Shown piece by piece: positions 1 to 9,100 of a stretch of 61,609 nucleotides of DNA. A program made the position numbers and the translations under genes. How positions within the stretch are numbered: the first letter of the stretch is position 1; each line of letters begins with the position of its first letter. The stretch spans positions 1 to 61,609 of the forward strand of contig JASBTQ010000010.1 of NCBI GenBank assembly GCA_030148335.1. Direction: 5' to 3'. Below the pieces are notes generated by a model. It searched no databases. It saw nothing but the letters and a program-made list of their open reading frames with translations, and was not told where the DNA came from. This DNA comes from Allomuricauda sp. (GTDB taxonomy: Bacteria > Bacteroidota > Bacteroidia > Flavobacteriales > Flavobacteriaceae).

Positions 1-166
1 ATAGAAAATAAACTTTGGTTATTCCGTTATTGGGTTATTGGCCACTACCGACTGCAAAGCTGCTTACTGAATGATTGGAATTTGGAATTTCAGATTTGGA
101 TTTTTTGTGTTTGAAACTTGCTCTTGAACTTGAAACCCGAACTTGGGCTTTTGACCAAATTCCGAC
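1..166. repeat. Left copy (R1) of a degenerate intergenic direct repeat
   Basis: This non-coding stretch matches 2198-2335 in the same orientation at roughly 80 percent by eye. Shared blocks include actttggttattcc, ttattgggttattggccact and ttggaatttggaatttcag. The two copies flank the BspA-like lipoprotein gene. A short palindrome, cctgcctgcggcaggcagg, follows at about 170-188 and has relatives near 2153-2173, 2886, 12735 and 48162, so it belongs to a separate dispersed family. I see no coding content in 1-331. Confidence 0.6.
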
Positions 167-331
167 TTCCCTGCCTGCGGCAGGCAGGTGACTCCCGACT
201 TCCCGCTTCAACCCCCATCAACCCAAACCGCCCATCCGTCAACCCAAACCCTGCATCTGTCAGATCGTGCCCAAAACATTTCCCGGATTGCCCCATCTTG
301 CCACGATATTATCTTAAATAAAATATTGATT

Positions 332-1990
332 ATGAAAAACTTCATGAAAAAATTAGGGATTGCCATCTTCGCCATGGCCATGGTCTGGTCCTGCGGAAAG
401 GACGATGCACCGACACCTCCCAAGAACGCCGCCCCTGTCATCAAGGCGCAGGAGTTCACCGTCAAGGAGGACATCACCCCTGCCGATATTATCGGAACGG
501 TCACCGCCTCCGATGCGGACAAGGATGCCCTTACCTTCAGCATCAAAACGAACGACAGCGACCTTTTTGCCATTACATCCGCAGGGGCACTGACATTGGC
601 ACAGGGTAAATCCCTTGACTTTGCCACCAAGGCGCAGCACACTATCTCCGTGGAGGTGGGCGACGGGGAGGACAGTGCCGCGGCCACCATTACCATAAAG
701 GTGACCGAGGTTGCCCCACAGAACAGTGCTCCCGAGATAGCGGACCAAGAGTTTACCGTGGCCGAGGACATTGCCGACACCGAGGTGATCGGCACCGTAG
801 AGGCCACCGATTTGGACGGCGACGAGCTGACCTTCGAGATTACTGACGACCAAGAAGATCTCTTCGACATCAAGGCCACCACTGGGGAACTTTCGTTGAA
901 ACCGGGCAAGGTCCTGGACTTTGAGACCGCAACACAGCACACCATCACGGTAACCGTTTCGGATGGCACGGACACTGATTCGAACATACAAACCATCAAC
1001 GTCACGGACGTGTACGAATCCTTGGCCAGCGACCCCAATGCCTTTGTCACCACCTGGAAGACCACCACCGATAATGAGGAGGTCATCATTGGTACGGACG
1101 ATGCACTCACATACAACTATACCATTGATTGGGGCGATGGTACGGTGGAGGAGATCAATACCAATAGTAATGCCGTTCATGCCTATGCCACGGCCGGAAC
1201 TTACACCGTGGCCATCTTGGGGGAGTTTCCACACATCTGGATGGGTATAGATGGTGCCACTTATTCGAACCTCGAGTCCATAGAACAATGGGGTGCCATA
1301 CAGTGGAAAAGCATGAACGAAGCCTTCTCCCCCTGTGAAAACATGGTCTATAATGCTACGGACACCCCCGACCTTTCAATGGTAACCGATATGTTCAAGA
1401 TGTTTCAAGGCACCACATCTTTTAATGGCGATATCAGTGGCTGGGACACCTCCAACGTGACCAATATGCAAGGCATGTTCGCACAAGCCAGCATCTTTAA
1501 CCAGAATATCAGCAGTTGGGACACCTCCAACGTGACCAATATGCGGTCCATGTTCTACGGTGCCGCCTCGTTCAATCAGGATATTGGGGATTGGATTACC
1601 AGCAATGTGACCGATATGGCCTATATGTTTCGAAATGCCATAACCTTTAATGGGCTCATCTCCGATTGGGACACAGCCAATGTGACCAATATGGCCTATA
1701 TGTTCAACGGGGCTACAGCCTTTGACCAGAACCTTGGCGGTTGGAACATTTCCAGTATAACAAATATGTCAGGAATGCTGGATGGCAGTGGCCTGTCTAA
1801 GGCCAGTTTGAGGGACACTTTAACGGGTTGGAGCACATTTGTAACGAATAATAACGGCCCCAACGATATAGAGCTGGGCATGGACGCCCTTACCTCTTGT
1901 ACGGAAGCTAATAATGCGTTCCTAAACCTGAGCAACAATTATGGTTGGACGTACACTGGGACCGTTGGGTTCGAGGTCAACTGTAATTGA
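332..1990 (+). CDS. Exported lipoprotein with two cadherin-like repeats and a BspA/DUF285 repeat domain
   Basis: The predicted product has 552 residues. I chose the ATG at 332 because it gives a lipoprotein signal ([21 protein letters not shown], lipobox ending at Cys21 or nearby); the longer upstream reading is non-coding repeat. Two tandem cadherin-like domains follow (about residues 30-215), each with a VKED/VAED entry and a D-x-D-x-D calcium-type stretch. Next is a region with WGDGT, as found in PKD-like and BspA-type proteins. The C-terminal half has about five copies of a 24-26 residue repeat centred on [15 protein letters not shown], the DUF285 bacterial surface-protein signature. It is probably anchored to the outer surface and involved in adhesion or binding of a surface polymer, which is inference. 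It is transcribed alone, with a terminator hairpin 41 bp downstream. Confidence 0.85.
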   Translation: MKNFMKKLGIAIFAMAMVWSCGKDDAPTPPKNAAPVIKAQEFTVKEDITPADIIGTVTASDADKDALTFSIKTNDSDLFAITSAGALTLAQGKSLDFATKAQHTISVEVGDGEDSAAATITIKVTEVAPQNSAPEIADQEFTVAEDIADTEVIGTVEATDLDGDELTFEITDDQEDLFDIKATTGELSLKPGKVLDFETATQHTITVTVSDGTDTDSNIQTINVTDVYESLASDPNAFVTTWKTTTDNEEVIIGTDDALTYNYTIDWGDGTVEEINTNSNAVHAYATAGTYTVAILGEFPHIWMGIDGATYSNLESIEQWGAIQWKSMNEAFSPCENMVYNATDTPDLSMVTDMFKMFQGTTSFNGDISGWDTSNVTNMQGMFAQASIFNQNISSWDTSNVTNMRSMFYGAASFNQDIGDWITSNVTDMAYMFRNAITFNGLISDWDTANVTNMAYMFNGATAFDQNLGGWNISSITNMSGMLDGSGLSKASLRDTLTGWSTFVTNNNGPNDIELGMDALTSCTEANNAFLNLSNNYGWTYTGTVGFEVNCN

Positions 1991-2030
1991 CCCCTAACGG
2001 ATAATATAAACTGTTCGATTTGACAATAAC

Positions 2031-2069
2031 ACCACTGGGAGGTCCTTGGGTCTTTCGGTGGTTTTTTTT
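2031..2069 (+). terminator. Rho-independent terminator after the BspA-like gene
   Basis: Arms accactg (2031-2037) and cggtggt (2056-2062) can pair with one G-U, and a run of eight T follows directly. It lies 41 bp past the stop codon at 1990. Confidence 0.7.
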
Positions 2070-2197
2070 GCCCCCTCCTGGCCTCCCCCAAAGGGGAGGA
2101 ATAGCGGGTTGGGTTATTTGGAATTTGGGGTCGAAAGTCCGAAGTCTGAAGTCACCTGCCTGCCGCAGGCAGGGAAGTCGGAAGAGACGAAAGACCA

Positions 2198-2335
2198 TAG
2201 AGAATAGACTTTGGTTATTCCATTATTGGGTTATTGGCCACTGCCGATTGCTTACTGGTTCATTGGAATTTGGAATTTCAGATTTGGATCTTTTGTGCTT
2301 GAAACTTGCTCCTGGGCTTTTGACCCCATGCCGAC
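2198..2335. repeat. Right copy (R2) of the intergenic direct repeat, with adjoining repeats
   Basis: This is a direct copy of 1-166 on the other side of the BspA-like gene. The 380 bp gap 1991-2370 also holds a GC-rich block (cctcccccaaaggggagg, about 2090) and the palindrome cctgcctgccgcaggcagg (about 2154-2172). Its segment agacgaaagaccatagagaatag (about 2185-2207) recurs in inverted orientation, diverged, near 5130-5162. No gene is visible in this gap. Confidence 0.6.
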
Positions 2336-2370
2336 TTATAACATTCCCCATAAAGATCTACTTTTGAATC

Positions 2371-2844
2371 ATGCAGATTACATTGATCGCCATAGGAAAG
2401 ACGGACAGATCCGAACTGGAACAACTCATAGCCCTGTATGAAAAACGGTTAAAGCACTACATCAAGTTTGAGTTTATGGTGCTGCCTGACATCAAGAACA
2501 GTAAAAACCTCTCCGAAGCCCAACAAAAGGAAAAGGAAGGGGAACTTATCTTGGCGCAGTTGCAACCCACCGACACTCTTGTGCTATTGGATGAAAACGG
2601 TAAACAGTACTCTTCGGTGGATTTTGCCCAATTCCTCCAAAAGAAAATGAACAGCGGCCTCAAAAACCTTGTGCTTGCCATTGGAGGCCCTTATGGATTC
2701 AGCGATGCCGTCTATGCCAAATGTAATGGTAAGATCAGTCTTTCCAAAATGACCTTTTCACACCAAATGGTGCGTTTGTTCTTGGTGGAGCAATTGTACA
2801 GAGGATTCACCATCCTACGGAACGAACCCTATCATCACCAGTGA
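2371..2844 (+). CDS. rlmH: 23S rRNA (pseudouridine1915-N3)-methyltransferase RlmH
   Basis: The 157-residue product has the normal RlmH length. It is a SPOUT-class methyltransferase that methylates pseudouridine 1915 in helix 69 of 23S rRNA on assembled 70S ribosomes, using S-adenosylmethionine. The signature parts are present: LVLLDENGKQYSS in the middle, the SAM-binding loop AIGGPYGFSDAVY, and the C-terminal ISLSKMTFSHQMVRLFLVEQ followed by RGFTILRNEPYHH, where the terminal Tyr-His-His is typical. The ATG at 2371 begins with the conserved MQITLIAIGKT. The gene stands alone between repeats and converges on serB-serA. Confidence 0.97.
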   Translation: MQITLIAIGKTDRSELEQLIALYEKRLKHYIKFEFMVLPDIKNSKNLSEAQQKEKEGELILAQLQPTDTLVLLDENGKQYSSVDFAQFLQKKMNSGLKNLVLAIGGPYGFSDAVYAKCNGKISLSKMTFSHQMVRLFLVEQLYRGFTILRNEPYHHQ

Positions 2845-2868
2845 TTGTTGGAGCCAAGGGTCAGGGGT

Positions 2869-2905
2869 CAAGAAAAACCCCGCCTTCGGCAGGCAAGGTT
2901 TCTTG
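2869..2905. terminator. Hairpin between convergent rlmH and serB-serA
   Basis: Arms caagaaaaacc (2869-2879) and ggtttcttg (2897-2905) pair around a GC-rich loop containing gccttcggc. Its position between two convergent genes suggests transcription termination. No clean T-tract is present, so it could instead be part of the ggcaggc repeat family. Confidence 0.4.
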
Positions 2906-2927
2906 CCGCGAAGCGGTTCTGTGTCTA

Positions 2928-4829
2928 TCAATAAAGTACCCTGAACTTGATCGTGTTTTCCACGTTTTTCAGTTCCTTCACCACATCTTTGTCATACTCC
3001 CTGTCCAGATCGGTGATCACATAACCTACTTCGGGATCTGTGGACAAGTATTGCCCGGTGATGTTGAGTCCATACTTGGCCAACACTTCGTTGATCTTCG
3101 CCATGATGCCCGGTACATTTTTATGGATATGCAAAAAGCGGTGTGCCTTGTTCTGTTTGGGCAACCTGATATTGGGAAAGTTCACGGCATCCACCGTGTT
3201 CCCCGAGTTGATGTAATCCATGATCTTGCTGGGTACAAAATCGGCGATATCCCGCTGCGCCTCTTCGGTGCTACCACCAATGTGTGGCGTAAGGATTACA
3301 TTGGACAGCCCTTGCAAAGGTGTTTCGAAAGCTCCATTGGCACTCGGTTCAGATGGGTACACATCCACCGCGGCACCACCCAATTTCCCGCTTTTCAACG
3401 CTGATGCCAGTGCATCGATGTCCACCACAAACCCCCTGGAGAGGTTGATGAGCATGGCACCGTCCTTCATTTGGTTGATCTCGCGTTCGCCTATAAAGTT
3501 CTTGTTGGCCTTATTGTCATCCACATGGAGCGTGACCACATCGGATACGGACAACAGATCTTCCAAGGTGTTGCATTTTACGGCATTTCCAAGAGCCAAC
3601 TGATCGTTCACATCGTAGTAATACACATGCATACCGATGGCTTCCGCCAATACGGACATTTGTTTCCCGATATTGCCATAACCGACAATCCCCAGATTCT
3701 TGCCCCGGACTTCCCTGGAATTGGAAGCGGTTTTGTTCCACTCCCCGTTGTGGATCTCGGTACTGCGCGGGAAGATGCTGCGCATGAGCATAATGATCTG
3801 TCCAACGGCCAGTTCCACCACAGATCTTGTATTGCTATAGGGCGCATTGAAGACCACTACCCCTTTCTTTTTGCTATATTCCAAATCGATTTGCGTGGTC
3901 CCTATGCAGAAAGCGCCCACCACCAACAGTTTATTGGCAGCATCCAATACTCTTTGGGTAACCTGTGTCTTGGAGCGGATTCCGAGTACATGGACCCCTT
4001 TGATGCGTTCCACAAGTTCGTCCTCGGAGAGACTGTGCTTCACCAGTTCCACGGAAAACCCATCTTCGGATAGGTTCTCAAAAGCTGCTGTATGCACGTT
4101 TTCCAGCAAAAGGATCTTGATTCGGTTCTTGGGATAGGACAGGTTTCTTGGTAAATCGTTCACAAACAAAAATTCATCTAGGTTAGGTGCCACGTGATCG
4201 GCATTATTGGCCGCTTTTTCTCGGTGCACATTTTCAGTGTAGGCAAAAAACTTATGGGCTATTCCGGCCTCGCGCATCACATAATCGCTATAACCGTCCC
4301 CAATGACCTGAACCTCGCCTTCCAGATCCAGGTTTTTCAAACATTCTATCTTTCCGTTGTGGGAAGCGAGTACATTGGTCTCATCAAACCCAACAATATT
4401 TCCTTCGCCATCAAACTTGAAAGTATTGGCATACACCCTATCTGAAGGAATTTTGTATTCTTCGACTATGGGGTCAATAAATTCCTTGAATCCGCAAGAA
4501 ATGACATAAATATCTTCTGAAAATTCATGAAAAAAGTCCTTATTGGCTGCAATGGATTTGGATATTTTTTGACGAAGTTCGATAACAAGGTCCTGAAGAT
4601 CGTTCTTGTTCGCGTTGAGCAGACGTATCCTTCTTTCCAAAGATTCGGTGAAGGAAATGTCACCGTCAATCCCCAAGTTGGTGATTCGTTGGATTTCCTT
4701 TACAATCTCGTCTCTTTTGGGATTTCCCTGCAGGGTCATTTCCGCCAGAACATCCAACGCTTCCACCCGTGTGAGGGTGCTGTCAAAATCGAAAACATAT
4801 TTGCGTCCCGTATGCACCATGGATTCCAT
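2928..4829 (-). CDS. Phosphoserine phosphatase / D-3-phosphoglycerate dehydrogenase fusion
   Basis: The 633-residue protein joins the first and last steps of serine synthesis. Residues 1 to about 220 form a HAD phosphatase like SerB, with the nucleophile motif FDFDSTLT at about 13-20 and the acidic motif GDGYSD at about 177. Residues about 235-545 are a PGDH: Rossmann motif GIVGYGNIGKQ, catalytic Arg in NLSRG, Glu in VYPSEP and His in TPHIGGSTEEAQ. The C-terminal 75 residues (from HRFLHIHKNVPG) form an ACT domain, the usual serine-feedback site. All catalytic residues I can check are intact in both halves. An upstream TTG also opens the frame; I prefer the ATG at 4829. I believe similar fusions occur in other Flavobacteriia. 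Confidence 0.9.
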   Translation of the reverse strand: MESMVHTGRKYVFDFDSTLTRVEALDVLAEMTLQGNPKRDEIVKEIQRITNLGIDGDISFTESLERRIRLLNANKNDLQDLVIELRQKISKSIAANKDFFHEFSEDIYVISCGFKEFIDPIVEEYKIPSDRVYANTFKFDGEGNIVGFDETNVLASHNGKIECLKNLDLEGEVQVIGDGYSDYVMREAGIAHKFFAYTENVHREKAANNADHVAPNLDEFLFVNDLPRNLSYPKNRIKILLLENVHTAAFENLSEDGFSVELVKHSLSEDELVERIKGVHVLGIRSKTQVTQRVLDAANKLLVVGAFCIGTTQIDLEYSKKKGVVVFNAPYSNTRSVVELAVGQIIMLMRSIFPRSTEIHNGEWNKTASNSREVRGKNLGIVGYGNIGKQMSVLAEAIGMHVYYYDVNDQLALGNAVKCNTLEDLLSVSDVVTLHVDDNKANKNFIGEREINQMKDGAMLINLSRGFVVDIDALASALKSGKLGGAAVDVYPSEPSANGAFETPLQGLSNVILTPHIGGSTEEAQRDIADFVPSKIMDYINSGNTVDAVNFPNIRLPKQNKAHRFLHIHKNVPGIMAKINEVLAKYGLNITGQYLSTDPEVGYVITDLDREYDKDVVKELKNVENTIKFRVLY

Positions 4830-5228
4830 CAAAAAAAATTAAGGCGTAAAATTAAGGATTAATTCCATCCTTATAATCGGAACATATCAAAAACCTTACA
4901 CATTTACGGATAAATCAAAAATATCTTTGAAATTGTTTCAAATGGCACCCAAAAACCATCATTTTGCAATTCGACCCAAAAGGCAAGCACCAAACATAAA
5001 ATTCCAAAAAACAAATTCCAAAATCCAGCTTTCTTCGGTCAACGCCCAAATAACTCAATGAAAGTAGGCAGTAGTCAGTAAGCAGTTTGCAATGTTCAAT
5101 AACTTAATAACAGAATGACTAACTCAACCAAGCCTATTTTCTATGGTCTATGTTCTTTCGTCTATTTTGAAACGAATTTCACGAATAGGCACGAAATAAT
5201 CCTGACTCCTGACTCCCGACTTCAAATA
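4830..5228. other. 400 bp non-coding gap with degenerate repeats
   Basis: The part near 4840-5000 is AT-rich and should hold the serB-serA promoter, although no convincing TAnnTTTG is visible. The part 5085-5228 carries repeat text: 5130-5162 resembles the inverted form of 2185-2207, and short tandem words (gactcctgactcccgactt, 5203-5221) recur near 189-207. I see no gene. Confidence 0.5.
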
Positions 5229-5681
5229 TCAAAACCAACGTCGGGTCAGCTTGCAATAAATGCTGTACTCCTTCCCGAACATTTTTGCCAATGCTTCTTC
5301 TTCCCTTTTGATCTGGAAACGGTTCATGTAAGACACAAAACCCGCCGCCAAAAGCGTGTTGAAAGCGTTCCCCAATTTCAGCCCAAAAGCCAAAAGAAAA
5401 AGCAGCATTCCCAGATACATGGGGTTTCGGGTGTAGTTGTAGATCCCAGAAGTGATCAATTTAGTAGTCTTGTCGGGGTTCAATGGATCTGTGGTGGTCT
5501 TGGCCTTGGAAAATTGTACGACCGAAATAAGAATCACCAAAAAACCCAAAGCTGCAAGGAAAATGGCAAGTTCCCTTCTGCCAAAAAAATCAAACTCTCC
5601 CACGGGCAGGAATTGGGCCAGGACATACATCAATCCCCCAAATAGCAACATCACCAAAGCCGGCGGCAATTTCAATTTCAT
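5229..5681 (-). CDS. Isoprenylcysteine carboxyl methyltransferase (ICMT)-like membrane methyltransferase
   Basis: The 150-residue integral membrane protein has hydrophobic segments at about 8-25, 39-57 and 95-118. Its C-terminal half has the family signature: YNYTRNPMYLGMLLFLLAFGL, followed by a Glu-rich stretch REEEALAKMFGKEYSIY. This is the layout of bacterial ICMT/phospholipid methyltransferase (NnrU-like, PEMT-type) proteins, which take the methyl group from S-adenosylmethionine. The substrate cannot be read from the sequence. It is divergent from rdgB with a 59 bp gap. A weak minus-strand promoter element, taatttcg (5699-5706 on the complement), lies in that gap. Confidence 0.85.
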   Translation of the reverse strand: MKLKLPPALVMLLFGGLMYVLAQFLPVGEFDFFGRRELAIFLAALGFLVILISVVQFSKAKTTTDPLNPDKTTKLITSGIYNYTRNPMYLGMLLFLLAFGLKLGNAFNTLLAAGFVSYMNRFQIKREEEALAKMFGKEYSIYCKLTRRWF

Positions 5682-5707
5682 GCGACGTGTTTAAGTTTCG
5701 AAATTAC

Positions 5708-5715
5708 TACTTTTG
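5708..5715 (+). promoter_or_regulatory. Bacteroidota -7 promoter element for rdgB
   Basis: The sequence tacttttg matches TAnnTTTG exactly and would place the transcript start near 5722, about 19 nt before the TTG start of rdgB. That agreement supports the choice of start codon. Confidence 0.65.
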
Positions 5716-5740
5716 ATCATCAAATAGAACCCTCCACGCC

Positions 5741-6322
5741 TTGAAACTTGTTTTTGCCACCCACAACGACCATAAACTGCACGAAGTCCAACAACTCTTG
5801 CCTGAGTCTTTCGAACTTTTATCGCTAAAGGATATTGGGTGCTTTGCTGAAATCCCTGAAACGGGCCTCACTTTGGAGGAAAATGCCAAAATAAAGGCCG
5901 ATTTTGTGACCAAAACCTATGGTTTGGACTGTTTTTCGGACGATACAGGTCTTTTGGTGGACAGCCTTAACAGTGAACCTGGCGTGTATTCGGCAAGATA
6001 TGCAGGAGAACAAAAAAATGCTGGGGACAACATGGCCAAGCTATTGTTCAAATTGGAAGGGAAAAACAACCGTTCGGCCCATTTCAAAACCGTTATACAC
6101 TTGAATATCAAAGGTAAAAGTTTTGTCTTCGAAGGCATTGTCGAAGGTTTCATCACCGAAAGCCAACAAGGGAACGGTGGTTTTGGTTACGACCCCATCT
6201 TTAGGCCAAATGGATATGAAAAAACATTTGGAGAGCTGTCCGCGGAGACCAAAAATACCATAAGCCACCGGGGCAGGGCCATTCAGAAATTGGTCGAATT
6301 TTTAAAAAAGAGTGCCCCTTAG
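5741..6322 (+). CDS. rdgB: Non-canonical purine NTP pyrophosphatase, RdgB/HAM1 family
   Basis: The 193-residue enzyme hydrolyses dITP, XTP and similar nucleotides to monophosphates, keeping deaminated purines out of DNA. The start is a TTG: it gives the invariant N-terminus (M/L)KLVFATHNDHK, no ATG lies nearby, and a promoter element sits 26 bp upstream. Family motifs are EIPETGLTLEENAKIKA (about 46-62), the metal-binding DCFSDDTGL with GVYSARYAG, GFGYDPIF and the terminal NTISHRGRA. Length and residues are typical. The gene is monocistronic. Confidence 0.95.
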   Translation: MKLVFATHNDHKLHEVQQLLPESFELLSLKDIGCFAEIPETGLTLEENAKIKADFVTKTYGLDCFSDDTGLLVDSLNSEPGVYSARYAGEQKNAGDNMAKLLFKLEGKNNRSAHFKTVIHLNIKGKSFVFEGIVEGFITESQQGNGGFGYDPIFRPNGYEKTFGELSAETKNTISHRGRAIQKLVEFLKKSAP

Positions 6323-6344
6323 CAACAACTGACCAAATTTAATG

Positions 6345-6352
6345 TACCTTTG
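6345..6352 (+). promoter_or_regulatory. -7 promoter element for the DEAD-box helicase gene
   Basis: The sequence tacctttg matches TAnnTTTG. The predicted transcript start near 6359 leaves an untranslated leader of about 105 nt before the ATG at 6465, longer than most leaders visible in this window. Confidence 0.6.
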
Positions 6353-6383
6353 CCGCTTTAATAACGCCGCCGGTATGGGCAAG

Positions 6384-6446
6384 GTGTTGCGATGGGCTTA
6401 AAGGGTTATAGAAAAATCGCTCTGTGCAACACAACATATTTGCGAT
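6384..6446 (+). promoter_or_regulatory. Foldable 5' leader of the DEAD-box helicase mRNA
   Basis: Arms gtgttgc (6384-6390) and gcaacac (6426-6432) are perfectly complementary over 7 bp and enclose a 35 nt loop. Inside the loop, atcgc (6416-6420) is complementary to gcgat at 6389-6393 and also to a second gcgat at 6442-6446, so two exclusive foldings are possible. Cold-induced helicase genes often have structured leaders; a regulatory role here is inference. Confidence 0.45.
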
Positions 6447-6464
6447 TTTAAGGTATACACCACT

Positions 6465-8228
6465 ATGACAAAATTTGAAGCCTTGGGGTTATCTCAACCC
6501 CTATTGGATGCCATTTCCGATCTTGGATTTGAATCCCCCTCCGAAGTACAGGAAAAATCAATCCCCGTTTTATTGGGACAGGACACCGATTTGGTGGCCT
6601 TGGCACAAACAGGAACAGGAAAGACCGCCGCTTTTGGTTTTCCCATGATCCAGAAAATCGATGCGGACAGCAGGACCACGCAGGGACTTATCCTATCCCC
6701 TACCCGTGAGCTCTGCCTCCAGATCACCAATGAACTCAAGCTCTATTCCAAATATATAAAAGGACTGAACACCGTGGCCATTTACGGCGGTGCCAGTATC
6801 ACGGAACAGGCCAAACAAATTAAACGAGGCGCGCAGATTGTTGTGGCCACTCCAGGCCGTATGAAGGACATGATCGGACGTGGAATGGTCGATATTTCAA
6901 AAATCGATTACTGCGTTCTGGATGAGGCCGATGAAATGCTGAACATGGGCTTTTATGAGGATATCAAGGACATCCTTTCCAATACGCCCCAAGAAAAATT
7001 GACATGGTTGTTTTCGGCCACCATGCCTAAGGAAGTGGCCACCATTTCCAAAAAGTTCATGCACAAACCCGTCGAAATTACCGTGGGTACCAAAAATGCA
7101 GGGGCTGCCACCGTACAGCACGAATATTATGTGGTGGGCGGCCGTGACCGATATTCGGCACTGAAACGCCTTGCCGATGCCAACCCTGGCATCTTCTCCG
7201 TGGTCTTTTGCAGGACCAAACGGGACACCCAACGTGTAGCGGAAAAATTGATCGAGGATGGCTACAATGCCGGAGCACTTCACGGTGACCTGAGCCAGAA
7301 TCAGCGTGACATGGTCATGAACGCCTTTAGAAAGAAACAGGTACAGATGTTGGTAGCCACCGATGTGGCCGCACGAGGAATCGATGTGGAGGATATTACC
7401 CACGTGATCAATTACCAGTTGCCCGATGAGATAGAAACCTATACCCACCGTAGCGGTCGTACAGGAAGGGCCGGGAAGTCAGGGATTTCCATGGTCATCG
7501 TTACCCGTTCGGAACTACGTAAGATCAAATCCATTGAGGGTAAGATCAAGCAGGACTTTATCGCCAAAAAAATCCCTTCGGGCATCGAGATCTGTGAAAT
7601 CCAGTTGTACCACTTGGCCAACAAGATCAAGGAAACCAAGGTCAATAGTGAAATAGAGAGTTATCTTCCTGCCATCAATGACGTGTTGGAAGGCATAGAC
7701 AGGGATGAACTCATCAAGAAAATCGTTTCGGTAGAGTTCACCCAATTCTACAACTACTATAGCAAGACCAAGGACCTCAACACTTCTGATTCCGACAGGG
7801 GAGAACGTGGCAGTAGTGAGGATAGAGGCGGGGACATCCCTTCAGAAGGTTCCGTGCGCTACTTCATCAACATTGGTGAGCGTGACGGCTATGACTGGAT
7901 GTCACTCAAGGATTTCCTAAGGGATACGTTGAACCTTGAAAAAGAGGATATCTTCAATGTGGACACCAAGGACAGTTTCTCCTTTTTCAATTCAGATGCG
8001 CAATTGACCGATCTTATCCTCCAAACGTTCACCGAATTCAAGGTGGATGGGCGTTTCATCAACGTGGAAGTTTCCAAAAACCCTGGGGGGTCTGGTGGAG
8101 GTAAAGGCGGCAAAAAACGCGACAGGAAACGCGGCCATCGCAAAGGTGGGGACAACCGATCCTTCAAAGGCGGTAAAAAAGGCGGCTTTAGCAAAAAAGG
8201 TGGCAAAAAAAGGACTGGCTTCTATTAG
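6465..8228 (+). CDS. DEAD-box ATP-dependent RNA helicase with a DbpA-type RNA-binding domain
   Basis: The 587-residue protein unwinds RNA, probably in ribosome assembly or cold adaptation. It has all core motifs in order: Q motif in FEALGLSQPLLDAISDLGF, Walker A AQTGTGKT, PTRELC, TPGR, DEAD, SAT, then ARGID and HRSGRTGRAG. After about residue 380 there is a linker, then a DbpA-like RNA-binding fold at about 460-535 (VRYFINIGERDGYDWMSLK to GRFINVEVSKN). It ends in a Gly/Lys/Arg-rich tail (GGKGGKKRDRKRG and repeats), which usually adds non-specific RNA affinity. It resembles the CsdA/DeaD group. The gene stands alone behind a structured leader. Confidence 0.95.
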   Translation: MTKFEALGLSQPLLDAISDLGFESPSEVQEKSIPVLLGQDTDLVALAQTGTGKTAAFGFPMIQKIDADSRTTQGLILSPTRELCLQITNELKLYSKYIKGLNTVAIYGGASITEQAKQIKRGAQIVVATPGRMKDMIGRGMVDISKIDYCVLDEADEMLNMGFYEDIKDILSNTPQEKLTWLFSATMPKEVATISKKFMHKPVEITVGTKNAGAATVQHEYYVVGGRDRYSALKRLADANPGIFSVVFCRTKRDTQRVAEKLIEDGYNAGALHGDLSQNQRDMVMNAFRKKQVQMLVATDVAARGIDVEDITHVINYQLPDEIETYTHRSGRTGRAGKSGISMVIVTRSELRKIKSIEGKIKQDFIAKKIPSGIEICEIQLYHLANKIKETKVNSEIESYLPAINDVLEGIDRDELIKKIVSVEFTQFYNYYSKTKDLNTSDSDRGERGSSEDRGGDIPSEGSVRYFINIGERDGYDWMSLKDFLRDTLNLEKEDIFNVDTKDSFSFFNSDAQLTDLILQTFTEFKVDGRFINVEVSKNPGGSGGGKGGKKRDRKRGHRKGGDNRSFKGGKKGGFSKKGGKKRTGFY

Positions 8229-8303
8229 TTAATTCTATATTAAATGATAGGGACGTACTGTAGTTTTTTCTTTGTTTAGTACTTTTATACCTACTAAAAT
8301 TGC

Positions 8304-9083
8304 ATGAGAAGAATATTACTTACACTTTTCGCCCTTGTTTCCCTTCATGGCATTGCCCAAGATGATTTGGAAAACCAAGAGGTAGGGGAACTTACCGCCA
8401 CGGTGATCAATGCGCAGAGCGATATGCCTTTGGAAAGTGTCCACGTCATCAACCTGAACCAGGTAAAAGGGACCATCACGAACCAAAATGGAAAATTTAC
8501 CATTCCGGCAGCGGTGAACGATACCCTTTACCTCTCCTATTTGGGTTTTAAGACCCAAAAAGTAAGGGTGACGAACGACATGTTCAAATTCGGGGACACC
8601 AAAATTGCCCTGACCGAGCTTGCCTACGCACTGGAAGAGGTCATCGTAAGGCCGTATCAGCTTACGGGCTATTTGGAAATCGACGTGAAGAACCTTCCCA
8701 TCAATACTGCACCTCAGTACAGCATCTCTGGACTCAATACCAGTTATGAGGCCGGGAGCAAAAGCCCCAGTGCGGTGACCAAGGTTTTGGGGGCCATACT
8801 CAACCCTGCCGACCTGCTGCGCAACCTTTTTGGCAAACAGCCCCGTCAGATGCGCAAATTGCGCCAGATCAAGGAGGATGACAACATCAGGGACCTGCTC
8901 GCCTCAAAATTTGACCGAGAGACCCTTACCGAGCTGCTCCAATTGGAAAAAGTGGATATTGAGGACATCCTTAACAACTGTAATTATTCCAAATCTTTCA
9001 TCAGCACGGCCAACGATCTCCAAATCTTGGATGCCATCTCCAGTTGCTACGAAGAATACAAAGTACTGAACAGAAAACAATAA
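8304..9083 (+). CDS. Exported protein with a carboxypeptidase regulatory-like domain
   Basis: The 259-residue protein begins with a Sec signal peptide (MRRILLTLFALVSLHGIAQ, cleavage after about 19). Residues about 30-110 form a CarboxypepD_reg-like beta-sandwich: TATVINAQSDMPLESVHVIN, GTITNQNGKFTIP and YLSYLGFKTQKV are the usual conserved blocks. This domain is also found at the N-terminus of many TonB receptors, but no beta-barrel follows. The C-terminal half is charged and helical, with no motif I recognise. A periplasmic or outer-membrane-associated role is likely; the function is unknown. Confidence 0.75.
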   Translation: MRRILLTLFALVSLHGIAQDDLENQEVGELTATVINAQSDMPLESVHVINLNQVKGTITNQNGKFTIPAAVNDTLYLSYLGFKTQKVRVTNDMFKFGDTKIALTELAYALEEVIVRPYQLTGYLEIDVKNLPINTAPQYSISGLNTSYEAGSKSPSAVTKVLGAILNPADLLRNLFGKQPRQMRKLRQIKEDDNIRDLLASKFDRETLTELLQLEKVDIEDILNNCNYSKSFISTANDLQILDAISSCYEEYKVLNRKQ

Positions 9084-9100
9084 AACCATTCGTTTTCAGG

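Noticed and set aside
208..1288. Long minus-strand frames (302 and 311 codons) opposite the BspA-like gene
   Set aside because: They are antisense shadows of a GC-biased repetitive gene; the products are rich in Val/Ser or Gly/Val without domain logic, and the plus-strand product has a signal peptide and known repeats.
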